DNA from: Metallosphaera cuprina Ar-4
GTDB taxonomy: Archaea; Thermoproteota; Thermoprotei_A; Sulfolobales; Sulfolobaceae
NCBI RefSeq assembly: GCF_000204925.1
Contig: NC_015435.1
Coordinates: 1,629,160 to 1,693,159 of the forward strand
DNA length: 64,000 bases
Direction of reading: 5' to 3'
Every line of letters starts with the position of its first letter. The first letter of the stretch is position 1. Position numbers and translations under genes: made by a program. Below, piece after piece: positions 54,116 through 63,747 of the stretch. Under the pieces are notes generated by a model, which was not told the DNA's origin, did no database searches, and saw only the letters and a list, made by a program, of their open reading frames with translations.

Positions 54116-55476
54116 GAAGACCCACCTATCAAACTGATCACTTTTTTACTTAGACCTTCCGCTACGTCTTGGTCTTTAGCCTCAACCATTACCCTTATGA
54201 TGGGCTCCGTTCCACTTTTCCTCACTAAAATCCAGAAATCTTTTGATATGATTTTTATTCCATCTATCTTTACAATATGATTGCCTGATCCAAACTCCCT
54301 CTCAACTGTTGCGTAAATCTTACCTACGTCCATTCCAGGTTTAAGATCCACCTTAGATTTAACTAAGTGATATTGAGGAAGGCGATCGAAAAGTTCTGCT
54401 GAGCTCACCCCTTCCTCTGCCATCATCTCCAACATGAGTGCAAAGCTCATAGCCCCATCTCTAACGTATTGATGTAACGGAAAAATGAAACCGCCGTTCT
54501 CTTCAAAACCAGCTATGCCCTTCTCTTGTATTAATTTCCTTGCTATGTCTACACTTCCCACTTTGGTCCATATAACTTCTATTCCAAACTTACTTAAGAA
54601 CTCCTGAACCAGAGACGAACTAGATACAGCTGTGAATATCCTTTTAGGAAAATCTTCCTTTTTAGAAGCCCACCAACTAAGTAGAGCCCCGCTCCTATCT
54701 CCCCATTGGATCCTCCCTCTTGAGTCTACAAATATTGCTCTGTCGGCGTCTCCATCATGTGCTACTGTAATGTCTACACCGAGATTAGCTGAAACTTGGG
54801 CTGACTCCTTTAAGGTGTCCATAGTGGGTTCCGGATTCCTTGCTGGAAATGTAGGCTCTAAGTTGGCGTTCAGTGTGTAAACTCTACACCCTAAAAGTCT
54901 AGCTATAAGAGGGGTAGAAATGGATCCAACGCTGTTAGCTCCATCTATTAAAACTTTGAAATTCTTTGATCTTATCTTCTCTACGTTAACATGAGATAGA
55001 ATACCCTTGACGTAGGTATCAATAACTTTATCTTCTCGCATAACATCGTATGTCAGTTTATTCCAAGATACCAAATTAAATCTACTAGAGAAGAAAATTT
55101 CTTCAATAGAATCCTCTTTCTCTCTATCTACTTCCACCCCGTCTTTGTCAAGAACCTTTATTCCGTTATGCCCCCTTGGATTGTGACTCGCTGTTATTAT
55201 TACGCCTCCATCATATCCTAGAGTCTTTACAGCGTATTGAAGGGCAGGAGTTGGGGCGAAGCCCCCTTCATATACTCTTACCCCAGTGCTTAGAAGGCCG
55301 CTCTCCACAGCCCTCGTTATCATATCTCCACCTGCTCTAGCATCCCTTCCTATGAGTAATACACTTCCTTCACCAAAGAAGGTACCTATGGCCTTCCCTA
55401 AACCCTGAGCCAACTCAATGGTCAGTTCTTGATTTACAACCCCTCTAACTCCATCAGTACCAAATAACTTTCCCAT
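54112..55476 (-). CDS. Phosphohexomutase (phosphoglucosamine/phosphomannomutase family)
   Basis: A 454-residue alpha-D-phosphohexomutase starting at the ATG at 55476, where [10 protein letters not shown] follows directly. Seen: the phosphoserine loop [11 protein letters not shown] (Ser97), the metal-binding HDGDADR, and the C-terminal [12 protein letters not shown] phosphate-binding loop. Archaeal members act on glucosamine-1/6-phosphate or mannose/glucose phosphates; the substrate is not certain. A TTG five codons earlier was rejected because the TATA box is only about 11 bases from it. Confidence 0.93.
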   Translation of the reverse strand: MGKLFGTDGVRGVVNQELTIELAQGLGKAIGTFFGEGSVLLIGRDARAGGDMITRAVESGLLSTGVRVYEGGFAPTPALQYAVKTLGYDGGVIITASHNPRGHNGIKVLDKDGVEVDREKEDSIEEIFFSSRFNLVSWNKLTYDVMREDKVIDTYVKGILSHVNVEKIRSKNFKVLIDGANSVGSISTPLIARLLGCRVYTLNANLEPTFPARNPEPTMDTLKESAQVSANLGVDITVAHDGDADRAIFVDSRGRIQWGDRSGALLSWWASKKEDFPKRIFTAVSSSSLVQEFLSKFGIEVIWTKVGSVDIARKLIQEKGIAGFEENGGFIFPLHQYVRDGAMSFALMLEMMAEEGVSSAELFDRLPQYHLVKSKVDLKPGMDVGKIYATVEREFGSGNHIVKIDGIKIISKDFWILVRKSGTEPIIRVMVEAKDQDVAEGLSKKVISLIGGSS

Positions 55477-55497
55477 AGTCCATTTTAACAATTGAAG

Positions 55498-55507
55498 TTT
55501 ATAAAAG
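55498..55507 (-). promoter_or_regulatory. TATA box of the phosphohexomutase gene
   Basis: The minus strand reads CTTTTATAAA, centred 26 bases before the ATG at 55476, defining a leaderless start. Confidence 0.55.
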
Positions 55508-55634
55508 TGGTAGAGCTGAAGAGGCCTTCTTTAGCATTATATCAAAAAATGAGATAGACTTCGTTATTAAATTTTATCACAAACCGTTTAAGATCAACGA
55601 AACTCCGTTTAATTAACTTATTAAAACAACGGGA

Positions 55635-56747
55635 TCAGATTACCATCCTCTCATCTATCAACCTGTTTAGGTTAAACCTATCCGGGCTGAACACATCAAT
55701 GAACTTATTTTTTTCATCATCTAGTATTAAGTCTGCCATTATCTTACCTGAATAAGGTGAAAACATCATCCCGTGACCGCTGTATCCTGCATCTATATAT
55801 AAACCTTCTGGCCATTCGTTAGAGTAACCCATAATATGAGAGTGATCTGGTGTCATCTCGTAATAACCAGCCCATCCTCTCAACACTCTAATCCCCTCAG
55901 CTCCTTTCACCAACCTCCTTACGTCCTTTAGGAAAAGTGTCATTCTACCCAATGATACATCGAGATCTAGAAACCCTCTTTCCCTAGTATCCTCGACGCC
56001 ACCTATGATCTCTCCCTTCAAGGTATGAGAGAAATAAGTACTGGGAGTGATGACCAGAGGTTTAACTCTGTATCTTATATCTTCTGTAATGAAGATTTCC
56101 TTCTTTTCCGGCTCTATAGGAACCCTGATACCGTTCTCAGCCATAAACTTACCGCTCCAAGCCCCTAAAGTTACTGTCACCACATCTGCGTTAATAACAT
56201 TATTCTCAATCCTCACTCCAGAAATTCTTCCTCCTGAGACTATCAATTTATTTGCATCTCCATATACAATCTTAACACTGTTTTTGATATCTTCCAACAT
56301 GCCAAAGGTCAGGTAATCATGATGAAACGAACCGTCCTGGGGAGCGAGATAGCATTCACTTTCGCTCTTCAGATAATCGAGCTCTGAGCAATTAAGGAAT
56401 CTGCCTCCTACCCCTAAGGATCTCCAGAGACTATCCATCTTCTTTATCACCTCTGAAATTCTTTGGTCCTCTAATACCCATACGTAACCTGTTCTCATAC
56501 ATATTGGATTTAGGGGTAGCCTCCTGCATAATTGTAGCAAATATGGTATTGCGTCCTTGGCGAACTCTACATTTTCCTTAGTGTAAAAGTGATACCTAAA
56601 TCTTCCCGCATTTCTTCCGCTAGAACCATAGTTTATTCTCTGCCTCTCAACGATTGTAACGTTTTTTTCTCCCTTCTTTACAAGATGATAGGCTAGGCTT
56701 ACCCCGTGACTCCCTGCGCCTAATATAACTACGTTCATCTCCATCAC
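55635..56747 (-). CDS. FAD-dependent amine/amino-acid oxidoreductase, DAO family (beta-type subunit)
   Basis: A 370-residue D-amino-acid oxidase-fold protein. Seen: VVILGAGSHGVSLAYHLVKKG (FAD-binding GxGxxG), GSSGRNAGRFRYHF, and a C-terminal YIDAGYSGHGMMFSPYSGKIMADLI, typical of the sarcosine/glycine oxidase and dye-linked L-proline dehydrogenase beta subunits. It overlaps the upstream FAD protein with an iron-sulfur domain by 4 bases, so the two should form a complex. It is the last gene of the hem operon. Substrate unknown; proline or N-methyl amino acids are candidates. Confidence 0.88.
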   Translation of the reverse strand: MMEMNVVILGAGSHGVSLAYHLVKKGEKNVTIVERQRINYGSSGRNAGRFRYHFYTKENVEFAKDAIPYLLQLCRRLPLNPICMRTGYVWVLEDQRISEVIKKMDSLWRSLGVGGRFLNCSELDYLKSESECYLAPQDGSFHHDYLTFGMLEDIKNSVKIVYGDANKLIVSGGRISGVRIENNVINADVVTVTLGAWSGKFMAENGIRVPIEPEKKEIFITEDIRYRVKPLVITPSTYFSHTLKGEIIGGVEDTRERGFLDLDVSLGRMTLFLKDVRRLVKGAEGIRVLRGWAGYYEMTPDHSHIMGYSNEWPEGLYIDAGYSGHGMMFSPYSGKIMADLILDDEKNKFIDVFSPDRFNLNRLIDERMVI

Positions 56748-58126
56748 ATAGGATAAATTGGTGATCTGAAAGTAATGAGTGTTTGGCTAGACAAGATACT
56801 CCCGGCCACATAAGTGCAAACCTTACCTTGACATTCCCCAAGCCCTATTCCGCCCACTCTTTTAACCGCCTCTACGTTGGAATAACCCATCCTGATCACT
56901 TGTTTCATGTCATTCCATAATACGTCTTCACAAAAACACACATAACCTCCTTCAGAAAAGAGATAAGGACTTTTTATTGCTACGAAGGACCTAGCGTAGT
57001 AATCGTGAAGAGATGTTTCCCTAATCCTTGCGTTTAATTCGCTTGAAGATTCAGGATCAAATATAGCTTCAGCGCTTATAGCAGACGCCTCTTCATCCCA
57101 GATTCCCCTTGCACCTCCCGCTACAAAATGGCCACAACTCTTCATGAATCCATCCATATCGTGATCAGGCATGTAAATTGTCATGTTTGGATAAAACCTA
57201 TAATTGCAACCTGCATTTGCAATAGCTTCGAGTTTAGGTTGCTTAACTGGTGCAAATACTAGCGCTTCCACTTCAGAGCTCCCTTTATCCCACTCAACGT
57301 GTAACTTAGCGCTCCTAGGTTTTACCTTAAGTCGTTCTACCTCTTCCACCTCTACCCCGCGTTGGTCTGCCAGTTCCAAATATTTCTTTGAAAATAGCCT
57401 CACTCCCTTTGGCGTCAAAACCTTTGAACCGGATATCAGAGCAGTCTTAATCGCATCGTCAGAGGAGCCCAAGACTAAGATTTTTTTATAAAGGCTTCTT
57501 CTCTTTAGGAAGAGTCTTCTAGAGATCACATTAGGTAAGTCGTTTCCCTCAAAGATGGGTGGAAGATATCTACCTCCTACAGCGAAAATTATTCTAGACG
57601 GATTAACAATTATCATCTTATTCTTTAATCTTAATAGGTAACCCTCAGAGAACTTTCCCATGAAATCTCCAGGGACGATCTTATCTTGAAAGGTCTTCAG
57701 AATAAGTTTTACTCTGTTATATAAAGTAGTCTCTTGATTTAACGGATCAATGAGAAAATCTGTAATTGTATCATTGGTAATTAAAAATCCATTACTTCTC
57801 TCTAATGCTATTAGACCCGATACTCCAGAACCTACAATTAGCGTGTCTACTTTAACTTTCTCTACATTTAATTCGTCCTGATCTACAATTTTATTAGGTG
57901 TGTTGAGCCTCTGAGATATAAGCTCTAATAGGAAAGGAAATCTTCTAATTAATCCAATACGATGTAAATAAAGACTACTTATTCTTACGCCCGACTTACG
58001 TGGATTAACTACTTGCTCACAATTCTCTAACCTCTTGCCTTCCACAACAACTTCAGTATAGGGCAAGCCCTTTTCGCAATCAAAAGGAGCTCTAATTCTG
58101 AGATGCCTCTTACTCTTAACCTCCAT
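56744..58126 (-). CDS. FAD/NAD-type oxidoreductase with BFD-like [2Fe-2S] domain (alpha-type subunit)
   Basis: A 460-residue protein with a nucleotide-binding GSGVSGLIAL region (about residue 97) and a C-terminal BFD-like iron-sulfur site: Cys397-x-Cys399 and Cys432-x4-Cys437 (CQGKVC). This layout occurs in the alpha subunits of sarcosine oxidase, opine/cyanide-forming oxidases and dye-linked proline dehydrogenase. The N-terminal [2Fe-2S] ferredoxin-like domain of some relatives is not seen. It is coupled to the next gene by a 4-base overlap and to the phosphodiesterase by 11 bases. Confidence 0.84.
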   Translation of the reverse strand: MEVKSKRHLRIRAPFDCEKGLPYTEVVVEGKRLENCEQVVNPRKSGVRISSLYLHRIGLIRRFPFLLELISQRLNTPNKIVDQDELNVEKVKVDTLIVGSGVSGLIALERSNGFLITNDTITDFLIDPLNQETTLYNRVKLILKTFQDKIVPGDFMGKFSEGYLLRLKNKMIIVNPSRIIFAVGGRYLPPIFEGNDLPNVISRRLFLKRRSLYKKILVLGSSDDAIKTALISGSKVLTPKGVRLFSKKYLELADQRGVEVEEVERLKVKPRSAKLHVEWDKGSSEVEALVFAPVKQPKLEAIANAGCNYRFYPNMTIYMPDHDMDGFMKSCGHFVAGGARGIWDEEASAISAEAIFDPESSSELNARIRETSLHDYYARSFVAIKSPYLFSEGGYVCFCEDVLWNDMKQVIRMGYSNVEAVKRVGGIGLGECQGKVCTYVAGSILSSQTLITFRSPIYPM

Positions 58127-59711
58127 TTTCTAGGGCCTCCACGAGTACCCTGCCCTCTGTCTTATGACCCTGAACACCCATTAGTTTGAGTATGGTTGGC
58201 GCTACATCAACAATCTTCGCTTTGATCTTCCTTCCTTTAGAAATATCCTTTCCGAAACCAGCTATTATTCCATATAGATCTTCTTTTCTGTAAAATCCAT
58301 GGTCTCCTGTGGAGGTCTGATAAGGCTTTACAACATCGATCTCGCTTTCATGATCAATGTTAGCGCTTAGAGAATAGTAGTCTTTTACGCTAAGCTCGAT
58401 ATCTCCTTGCCTCTCAGAGGCGGGAGAGTCTCTCACATATATACCAGTGAACACAGAGTCTCCATGTTCGTCTCTCACTTCCTCTAAGTTCTTTACAATG
58501 TATCGGACAAGCCTTTGATATTCCGAGGGATTTACTATCCCTGCTTCCTCTCTTCCCTTTAAGTTAACCCTTATAACACCGCCACCCCCATAGTAAGCCT
58601 TGGTCTTACTCCAGACGATCCTACCGTTATCAGTTTTTAACACATTAATCTTCTCCAATATCTTATTTACATATACGCGCCTTTTTATTTTTGTTATTCC
58701 GTGATCGGAACAAAGAAATAAATTGTCAGATAAACCCTGATGTAACATAAGAAACTTGTCGGCCAATCTGTAAGCTTCAAAAATGTAATCTAAAGCCCTT
58801 CCGTCATCCACGCCATAAAGCAAGTGTTGCATGTTATCCACAATGGGCAAGTAAGTTATCCCAAAATCCCAGTCATCCCTCCTTAATAGGAAGAGGGAAT
58901 ACTCTACAAAGAAATTGTAAGAAAGTTCTACCGTCTTAATGTACTCCTCGAATGAAATCAGGCCTCTATTAAGTCCCTTATAATCTCCATCAAGTACCAT
59001 CCCCACTCTCCTAACCACTTTCTCCCAAACTTCATCAACAATCTCCTTATTATTCCCCCACTTATAGTTAAGAAAAGCAGGAGGGGTTACATATATACCG
59101 TGACCGTTGCCGTGTAGAAATATTGATGCCTTTAGCTCCTCATCCCCACATTTGCCGCTTATCTCTAATGGACCTAACCAAGAGTTCTGAGAAACAACTA
59201 ACTCCTCTCCCTCTACATGCAAAATATAATCATTACCATTGGTCTTGACGGTCCACTTCTTACCAAGGAATTCGTTATCACCTTCTTTAAGTAACGTGCT
59301 TTCAGAACAGGTCTTCAGTTTAGCCTTGTATGGATCTAATAAGATAACATTGGGCAATTTCCACTTGTCAGGGAGGGCCTGTGGAGCAGATGTAACCACT
59401 ACCTTATAACCCTTCTTTCCTAGTACAATCCAGATGGGATCTACCATAAGAGAATTGCTAGAAAACGCTGAGATGCTAGATTGAAGTTTTCTCCCACTTA
59501 CGAATATCCTAGGTGAAACGACTCCATGGGTTTTTGGAGAAAGCCCTGTGAAAAGAGAAGCTAGAGCTACAGGAGTTATAGAGGGATAAGTACTCTCGAG
59601 AGGGCCGTAGATACCCCTTTCAGATACTTCCTGAAAGGTAGGAAGGCTTTCAATAAACCTCTCAGTTAGATGATATGCCAGGCCATCTATTACAACAAGT
59701 AATACTTTCAA
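58116..59711 (-). CDS. Type I phosphodiesterase/nucleotide pyrophosphatase-like protein
   Basis: A 531-residue alkaline phosphatase-superfamily protein. Seen: VLLVVIDGLAYHL (metal-binding Asp9), YPSITPVALASLFTGLSPKTHG with the Thr/Ser nucleophile region, LPIVDNMQHL, LCSDHGI and STGDHGF, the usual metal-binding D/H sites. No signal peptide is apparent, so it is probably cytoplasmic. The substrate is unknown. It starts the base after the small unknown gene ends and precedes the FAD-enzyme pair in the operon. Confidence 0.87.
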   Translation of the reverse strand: MKVLLVVIDGLAYHLTERFIESLPTFQEVSERGIYGPLESTYPSITPVALASLFTGLSPKTHGVVSPRIFVSGRKLQSSISAFSSNSLMVDPIWIVLGKKGYKVVVTSAPQALPDKWKLPNVILLDPYKAKLKTCSESTLLKEGDNEFLGKKWTVKTNGNDYILHVEGEELVVSQNSWLGPLEISGKCGDEELKASIFLHGNGHGIYVTPPAFLNYKWGNNKEIVDEVWEKVVRRVGMVLDGDYKGLNRGLISFEEYIKTVELSYNFFVEYSLFLLRRDDWDFGITYLPIVDNMQHLLYGVDDGRALDYIFEAYRLADKFLMLHQGLSDNLFLCSDHGITKIKRRVYVNKILEKINVLKTDNGRIVWSKTKAYYGGGGVIRVNLKGREEAGIVNPSEYQRLVRYIVKNLEEVRDEHGDSVFTGIYVRDSPASERQGDIELSVKDYYSLSANIDHESEIDVVKPYQTSTGDHGFYRKEDLYGIIAGFGKDISKGRKIKAKIVDVAPTILKLMGVQGHKTEGRVLVEALENGG

Positions 59712-59984
59712 TCAATCACCTTTGTCATAAATCCTTTTCTCTAGTTCATCTCTGATTTTATTTGGAGAAATCATATTGACATGATCCCTTTTTATATTTC
59801 CCTTTCTGTCAAAACTAACTGCAAATTCGTACAGTCCCTTCTGGTTCCTGAACTGTCCAAAAACGTCATATCTGTCTTTAAAGCTTTGAATAAACTTTAT
59901 CTCAAGACTGTCCTCTAGCAATGTCGGATCTATTTTTCTTAACACTTTAAGGAGTAGATCACGGATGTCATCCAAAGGTTTCAC
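59712..59984 (-). CDS. Small protein of unknown function in the hem operon
   Basis: A 90-residue mixed alpha/beta protein (LRKIDPTLLEDSLEIKF, YDVFGQFRNQKGLYEFAVSFDRKGN). I recognise no family. It overlaps hemD by 4 bases and abuts the phosphodiesterase gene without a gap, so it is made together with them. Confidence 0.7.
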   Translation of the reverse strand: MKPLDDIRDLLLKVLRKIDPTLLEDSLEIKFIQSFKDRYDVFGQFRNQKGLYEFAVSFDRKGNIKRDHVNMISPNKIRDELEKRIYDKGD

Positions 59985-60640
59985 CTCCTTAGAAATTTTT
60001 CAATTTCTTGTATGGTTCCTTCTATCGTAGATATGTCGCTTTCAATGAAACTTAACTCCGGTTTCACAGATCTAAGCGTTGTAGATGTCATCGGACCTAT
60101 ACTAATTACTTTATAGCAATCCCTTAAGAAATTAGCTACGGTTTTGGCTATTAACGAACTGGTAAGCACAACCATCTGAACTGAACACTCTTCTAATATC
60201 TTTTTAGCGTCCTGGACCTTGGCCTCGTTTAGAACTAGATCATAGTTGAAAATCTCCTGGTATGAGATTAAATTAAGGATTCCTTTCATTTCAGAACTAG
60301 CCTTAGCACTCCTGAAAGATGTGAAGTGACGTACTTGTCTCTCTAGCACTAGCCTTGCGAGGTCTTTACTAGTGTACTTTGATGGATATTCTGAGCGTAT
60401 ACCGTGCTTAAGTAGCTCTTCGGCAGTAACGGGACCTATAGAAAAGACTTTTAAATCTGATATTTTATCAAAATCTTTAAAACATCTAACCGAATTCACA
60501 CTTGTGAAACCGACTGCCTCAGTTTCCGATTTAAAAGAATAGTCTATACATTTAGGTGAGAAGAGAGGCACGTTTAGTACGTCTACGTTATCTAGTTGTG
60601 GCACTTCGCTTCCTTCAGGCCTAAGATATAAGACCCGCAT
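59981..60640 (-). CDS. hemD: Uroporphyrinogen-III synthase
   Basis: A 219-residue HemD. The family is poorly conserved, but VGFTSVNSVRCF, VFSIGPVTAEELLKHG, MVVLTSSLIAKTVANFL and ISIGPMTSTTLRS match its two-domain pattern (SxxxV / SxGxxTxxxL repeats). It closes the linear tetrapyrrole with inversion of ring D. It overlaps hemC by 20 bases. Confidence 0.88.
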   Translation of the reverse strand: MRVLYLRPEGSEVPQLDNVDVLNVPLFSPKCIDYSFKSETEAVGFTSVNSVRCFKDFDKISDLKVFSIGPVTAEELLKHGIRSEYPSKYTSKDLARLVLERQVRHFTSFRSAKASSEMKGILNLISYQEIFNYDLVLNEAKVQDAKKILEECSVQMVVLTSSLIAKTVANFLRDCYKVISIGPMTSTTLRSVKPELSFIESDISTIEGTIQEIEKFLRR

Positions 60641-61490
60641 TTTTCATCTCCTTCAACAAAGCTCTTCCCAAAGCCTGACCCGCTGCTTCAGGAGAGTCCA
60701 TAACCGAAACGCTTGCAGAAACTCTCCTAATGCCATCACTGTAGCTAGCTATTCCAGTCAGTCTGTCATCTTCCATTTGAAAGAGAACGCCTAGAGGAGA
60801 GTGACACCCGCCTCCTATCACTTTCACCACCTCTCTTTCTGCCCTAGCTACCGTCATAGTGGCTTCGTCATTAAGCTCTTTTAATAACTCGGTAAGGTGA
60901 GGCCTTCCAACTATCGCAATTATTCCCTGATTAGCTTCTGGAGTGAAGTCATGCACATCTAGTTCATGTCTCTTCACGTTTATTCCTAACCTTACCAAAC
61001 CGGCCTCAGCTAAAATTATACCATCGTATTCACGAGTCAGATATTTCCTTATCCTAGTGTCAACGTTACCTCTTAAGTTAATGACTTGAAGATCTGGCCT
61101 CAACACTTTGAGAAAGTTAGTCCTCCTTAGGCTTCCTGTCCCTATTTTAGAACCTGCAGGCATTTCTTGTAATTCATAGTCAGATACTAGTACATCACTA
61201 GGATTTTCCCTTCTCGGTGTTGCCAAGATCTTTAGCCCTTCAGGGAGTGCAGAGAGATCTTTCATACTATGAACAGCTAAGTCGGCTTTGCCTATGAGAA
61301 CCGCTTCGTTCACTTCCTTGTCAAAAACTCCTTTCCCTATCTCGTGTAAAGGTGTTCCGGAGAAGAGATCGGCCCTAGTTTTAACCTCGATGAACTCGGT
61401 TTCATAACCTCTTGAGTTTAAATACGAGCTTACCGTTTCGACCTGCTTCACGCTTAGTCTACTTCCTCTCGCCGCTATTCTAACTTTCAC
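60621..61490 (-). CDS. hemC: Porphobilinogen deaminase (hydroxymethylbilane synthase)
   Basis: A 289-residue HemC. Seen: [30 protein letters not shown] with catalytic Asp78, [11 protein letters not shown], and [12 protein letters not shown] with Cys229, the anchor for the dipyrromethane cofactor. It polymerises four porphobilinogens. Its start overlaps the hemL stop by 4 bases. Confidence 0.96.
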   Translation of the reverse strand: MKVRIAARGSRLSVKQVETVSSYLNSRGYETEFIEVKTRADLFSGTPLHEIGKGVFDKEVNEAVLIGKADLAVHSMKDLSALPEGLKILATPRRENPSDVLVSDYELQEMPAGSKIGTGSLRRTNFLKVLRPDLQVINLRGNVDTRIRKYLTREYDGIILAEAGLVRLGINVKRHELDVHDFTPEANQGIIAIVGRPHLTELLKELNDEATMTVARAEREVVKVIGGGCHSPLGVLFQMEDDRLTGIASYSDGIRRVSASVSVMDSPEAAGQALGRALLKEMKNAGLIS

Positions 61491-62740
61491 ACCAAATCCT
61501 CCAATACACTCTTGAATTTAGAGATGCTTTCATTCACTATATCATCGTTATGCTCACTTGAAGTGAACAAAGCTTCAAATTGACTTGGAGGTATAAACAC
61601 TCCAGACTTTAACAGCTTCTCATGCGCTCTGACGTATAGTTCACGTTTAGCTTTTCTAGCGTCAGCAGCGTTTTCTACTCTGTCTACTCCAAGGAAAAAC
61701 TGGAAAAAGTTATAAACCCTGTTCACAACGTGAGGAATTCTTATTGCTTTATCTATCTCCTCAGCGAGTTCAGTTGCGGCCTTTTCCGTCTTGACGTAGA
61801 CATTTCCGCTCTCAAGTTCTCTTATAGTAGCGATTCCAGCACTCATAGATATGGGATTTGCGTTAAACGTACCAGCGTTAAATACCCTTCCTGAAGGGGT
61901 CAAGGAATCCATTACCTCTCTTTTTCCGCAGATTGCTCCTATTGGAAAACCTCCACCTATAATCTTCCCTAGAGTGGTTAAATCTGGGATCACCTTAAAA
62001 TAAGATTGAGCCCCTCCCAAACCTAACCTAAATCCAGTTATCACTTCATCAAAAATTAGAAGCGTGCCGTGCTCTTTGGTTAACTCTCTTAACCCTTTAA
62101 GGAAACCGTCCTTTGGCGGAATAACTCCCATATTTCCCATCACTGGTTCTACTATGACACTGGCGATATCGCCTCTCCTCAACGCCTTTTCCGAACATTC
62201 CAAGTCGTTATAAGGGCAAATAACAACTGTAGAAACGACCTCTTTAGGTATTCCCTGGGAAAAGGGTACTCCGAACTCCGTGGCTGCGCTACCAGCGTCT
62301 ATCAAAACGTAATCATGAGCTCCGTGATAATTACCATCAAATTTGAGTATCTTATCTCTGCCGGTGTAACCTCGACTTATCCTTAGTGCAGTCATGGTGG
62401 CCTCTGTACCGCTGTTCACGAACCTCACTTTTTCTGCCGAAGGAACATACTTGATGATCAACTTAGCTAATTCCACCTCTGTCTTGCTAGGGGTTCCATA
62501 CAACCATCCTTCATCTATCTGTTCTTTAACAGCCTCGATAACTTTCGGATGGGCGTGGCCCAAAATGAGCGGACCGTATCCCAGAACGTAATCGATTAGT
62601 CTCTGAGAGTCTTCGGTTATTAAATAGGGGCCCTTACCCGACTTGGTATAGAACGGAAACGGTTTGACTCCGGCCCTGACTGGGCTATTAACGCCTCCCG
62701 CAAATAGGGTTTTAGCCTGTTCCCATAAATCATGACTCAA
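61487..62740 (-). CDS. hemL: Glutamate-1-semialdehyde 2,1-aminomutase
   Basis: A 417-residue PLP enzyme making 5-aminolevulinate in the C5 pathway. Seen: [50 protein letters not shown] and the Schiff-base Lys259 in [15 protein letters not shown]. It overlaps hemB by 4 bases. Confidence 0.97.
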   Translation of the reverse strand: MSHDLWEQAKTLFAGGVNSPVRAGVKPFPFYTKSGKGPYLITEDSQRLIDYVLGYGPLILGHAHPKVIEAVKEQIDEGWLYGTPSKTEVELAKLIIKYVPSAEKVRFVNSGTEATMTALRISRGYTGRDKILKFDGNYHGAHDYVLIDAGSAATEFGVPFSQGIPKEVVSTVVICPYNDLECSEKALRRGDIASVIVEPVMGNMGVIPPKDGFLKGLRELTKEHGTLLIFDEVITGFRLGLGGAQSYFKVIPDLTTLGKIIGGGFPIGAICGKREVMDSLTPSGRVFNAGTFNANPISMSAGIATIRELESGNVYVKTEKAATELAEEIDKAIRIPHVVNRVYNFFQFFLGVDRVENAADARKAKRELYVRAHEKLLKSGVFIPPSQFEALFTSSEHNDDIVNESISKFKSVLEDLV

Positions 62741-63747
62741 AATGGAGTCCCCTCCCTAATCCATTCGGCCAATTGAGGAGCATAATAGGTTAGTATTAGA
62801 TCCGCGCCAGCCCTTTTGATCGAATAAGTTATTTCCATCACCGCATTTCTCTCATTTAACCATCCGTTTTTAACTGCGGCCTTTATCATGGAGTACTCTC
62901 CGCTTACGTGATAAGCCGCTAGGGGATATGTGGAAAACGTATCCTTAACTAACCTTATGACGTCGAGATAGGTGTGAGCCGGCTTAACCATTAAGATGTC
63001 GGCACCTTCCTCAATGTCAAGTTTAGCTTCCTTTAGCGCTTCATATGAGTTCCTGGGGTCCATCTGATAGCTCTTTCTGTCCCCAAAAGCGGGGGCGGAA
63101 GAAGCTGCCTCTCTAAACGGAGAATAAAACACCGACGCGTACTTTACACTATAAGCCATGATGAGAGTGTCTTGGAAACCGTTATCGTCCAACTCTTTCC
63201 TTATTGCCCCTACAACACCGTCCATCATACTAGAGGGGGCGATCACGTCCGCCCCAGCCTCGGCCTGAGAAAGGGCTATCTTAGCGTGGACTTTAATACT
63301 TTCGTCGTTATCTATGTAGTAGTTACTGCCTCTGTAGTTTACAATCCCGCAGTGTCCATGAGATGTATACTCATCTGTGCACTCGTCAGCTATTAGAACT
63401 ATCTTTTCCCCAAAAGTTTGCTTTAACAACCTTAGAGATCGCTGTATTACACCGTCCTTTTGAAAAGCTGAACTAGCAATATTATCTTTGAATGAAGGTA
63501 TTCCAAAGACAACTAGTTTCGTTATACCTTTATTGAAGTTCTCATCTACAAACTTTATGAGGTGATCGTTGGGCGGATACCTTAAGATTCCGGGCATACT
63601 ACCTATCTCTTCAGGCTGCGAGATCCCGTCTTTTATAAAGACCGGTAAGATTAGGTTATCTGCCGTTAACCTCGTTTCTGCCACTGAATCCCTTATGTTC
63701 TTGCTCTGCCTTAACCTCCTTGGCCTTATCCTCGGATATCCCACCAT
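62737..63747 (-). CDS. hemB: Porphobilinogen synthase (delta-aminolevulinate dehydratase)
   Basis: A 336-residue HemB. Seen: the N-terminal [18 protein letters not shown], the metal loop [13 protein letters not shown] (Cys123, Asp125, Cys133, so one of the three zinc cysteines is Asp), and Schiff-base lysines Lys202 (YSVKYAS) and Lys255 (MVKPAH). The N-terminal RPRRLR motif lies in a 92-base overlap with the end of hemA, so that start cannot be moved downstream. Confidence 0.96.
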   Translation of the reverse strand: MVGYPRIRPRRLRQSKNIRDSVAETRLTADNLILPVFIKDGISQPEEIGSMPGILRYPPNDHLIKFVDENFNKGITKLVVFGIPSFKDNIASSAFQKDGVIQRSLRLLKQTFGEKIVLIADECTDEYTSHGHCGIVNYRGSNYYIDNDESIKVHAKIALSQAEAGADVIAPSSMMDGVVGAIRKELDDNGFQDTLIMAYSVKYASVFYSPFREAASSAPAFGDRKSYQMDPRNSYEALKEAKLDIEEGADILMVKPAHTYLDVIRLVKDTFSTYPLAAYHVSGEYSMIKAAVKNGWLNERNAVMEITYSIKRAGADLILTYYAPQLAEWIREGTPF

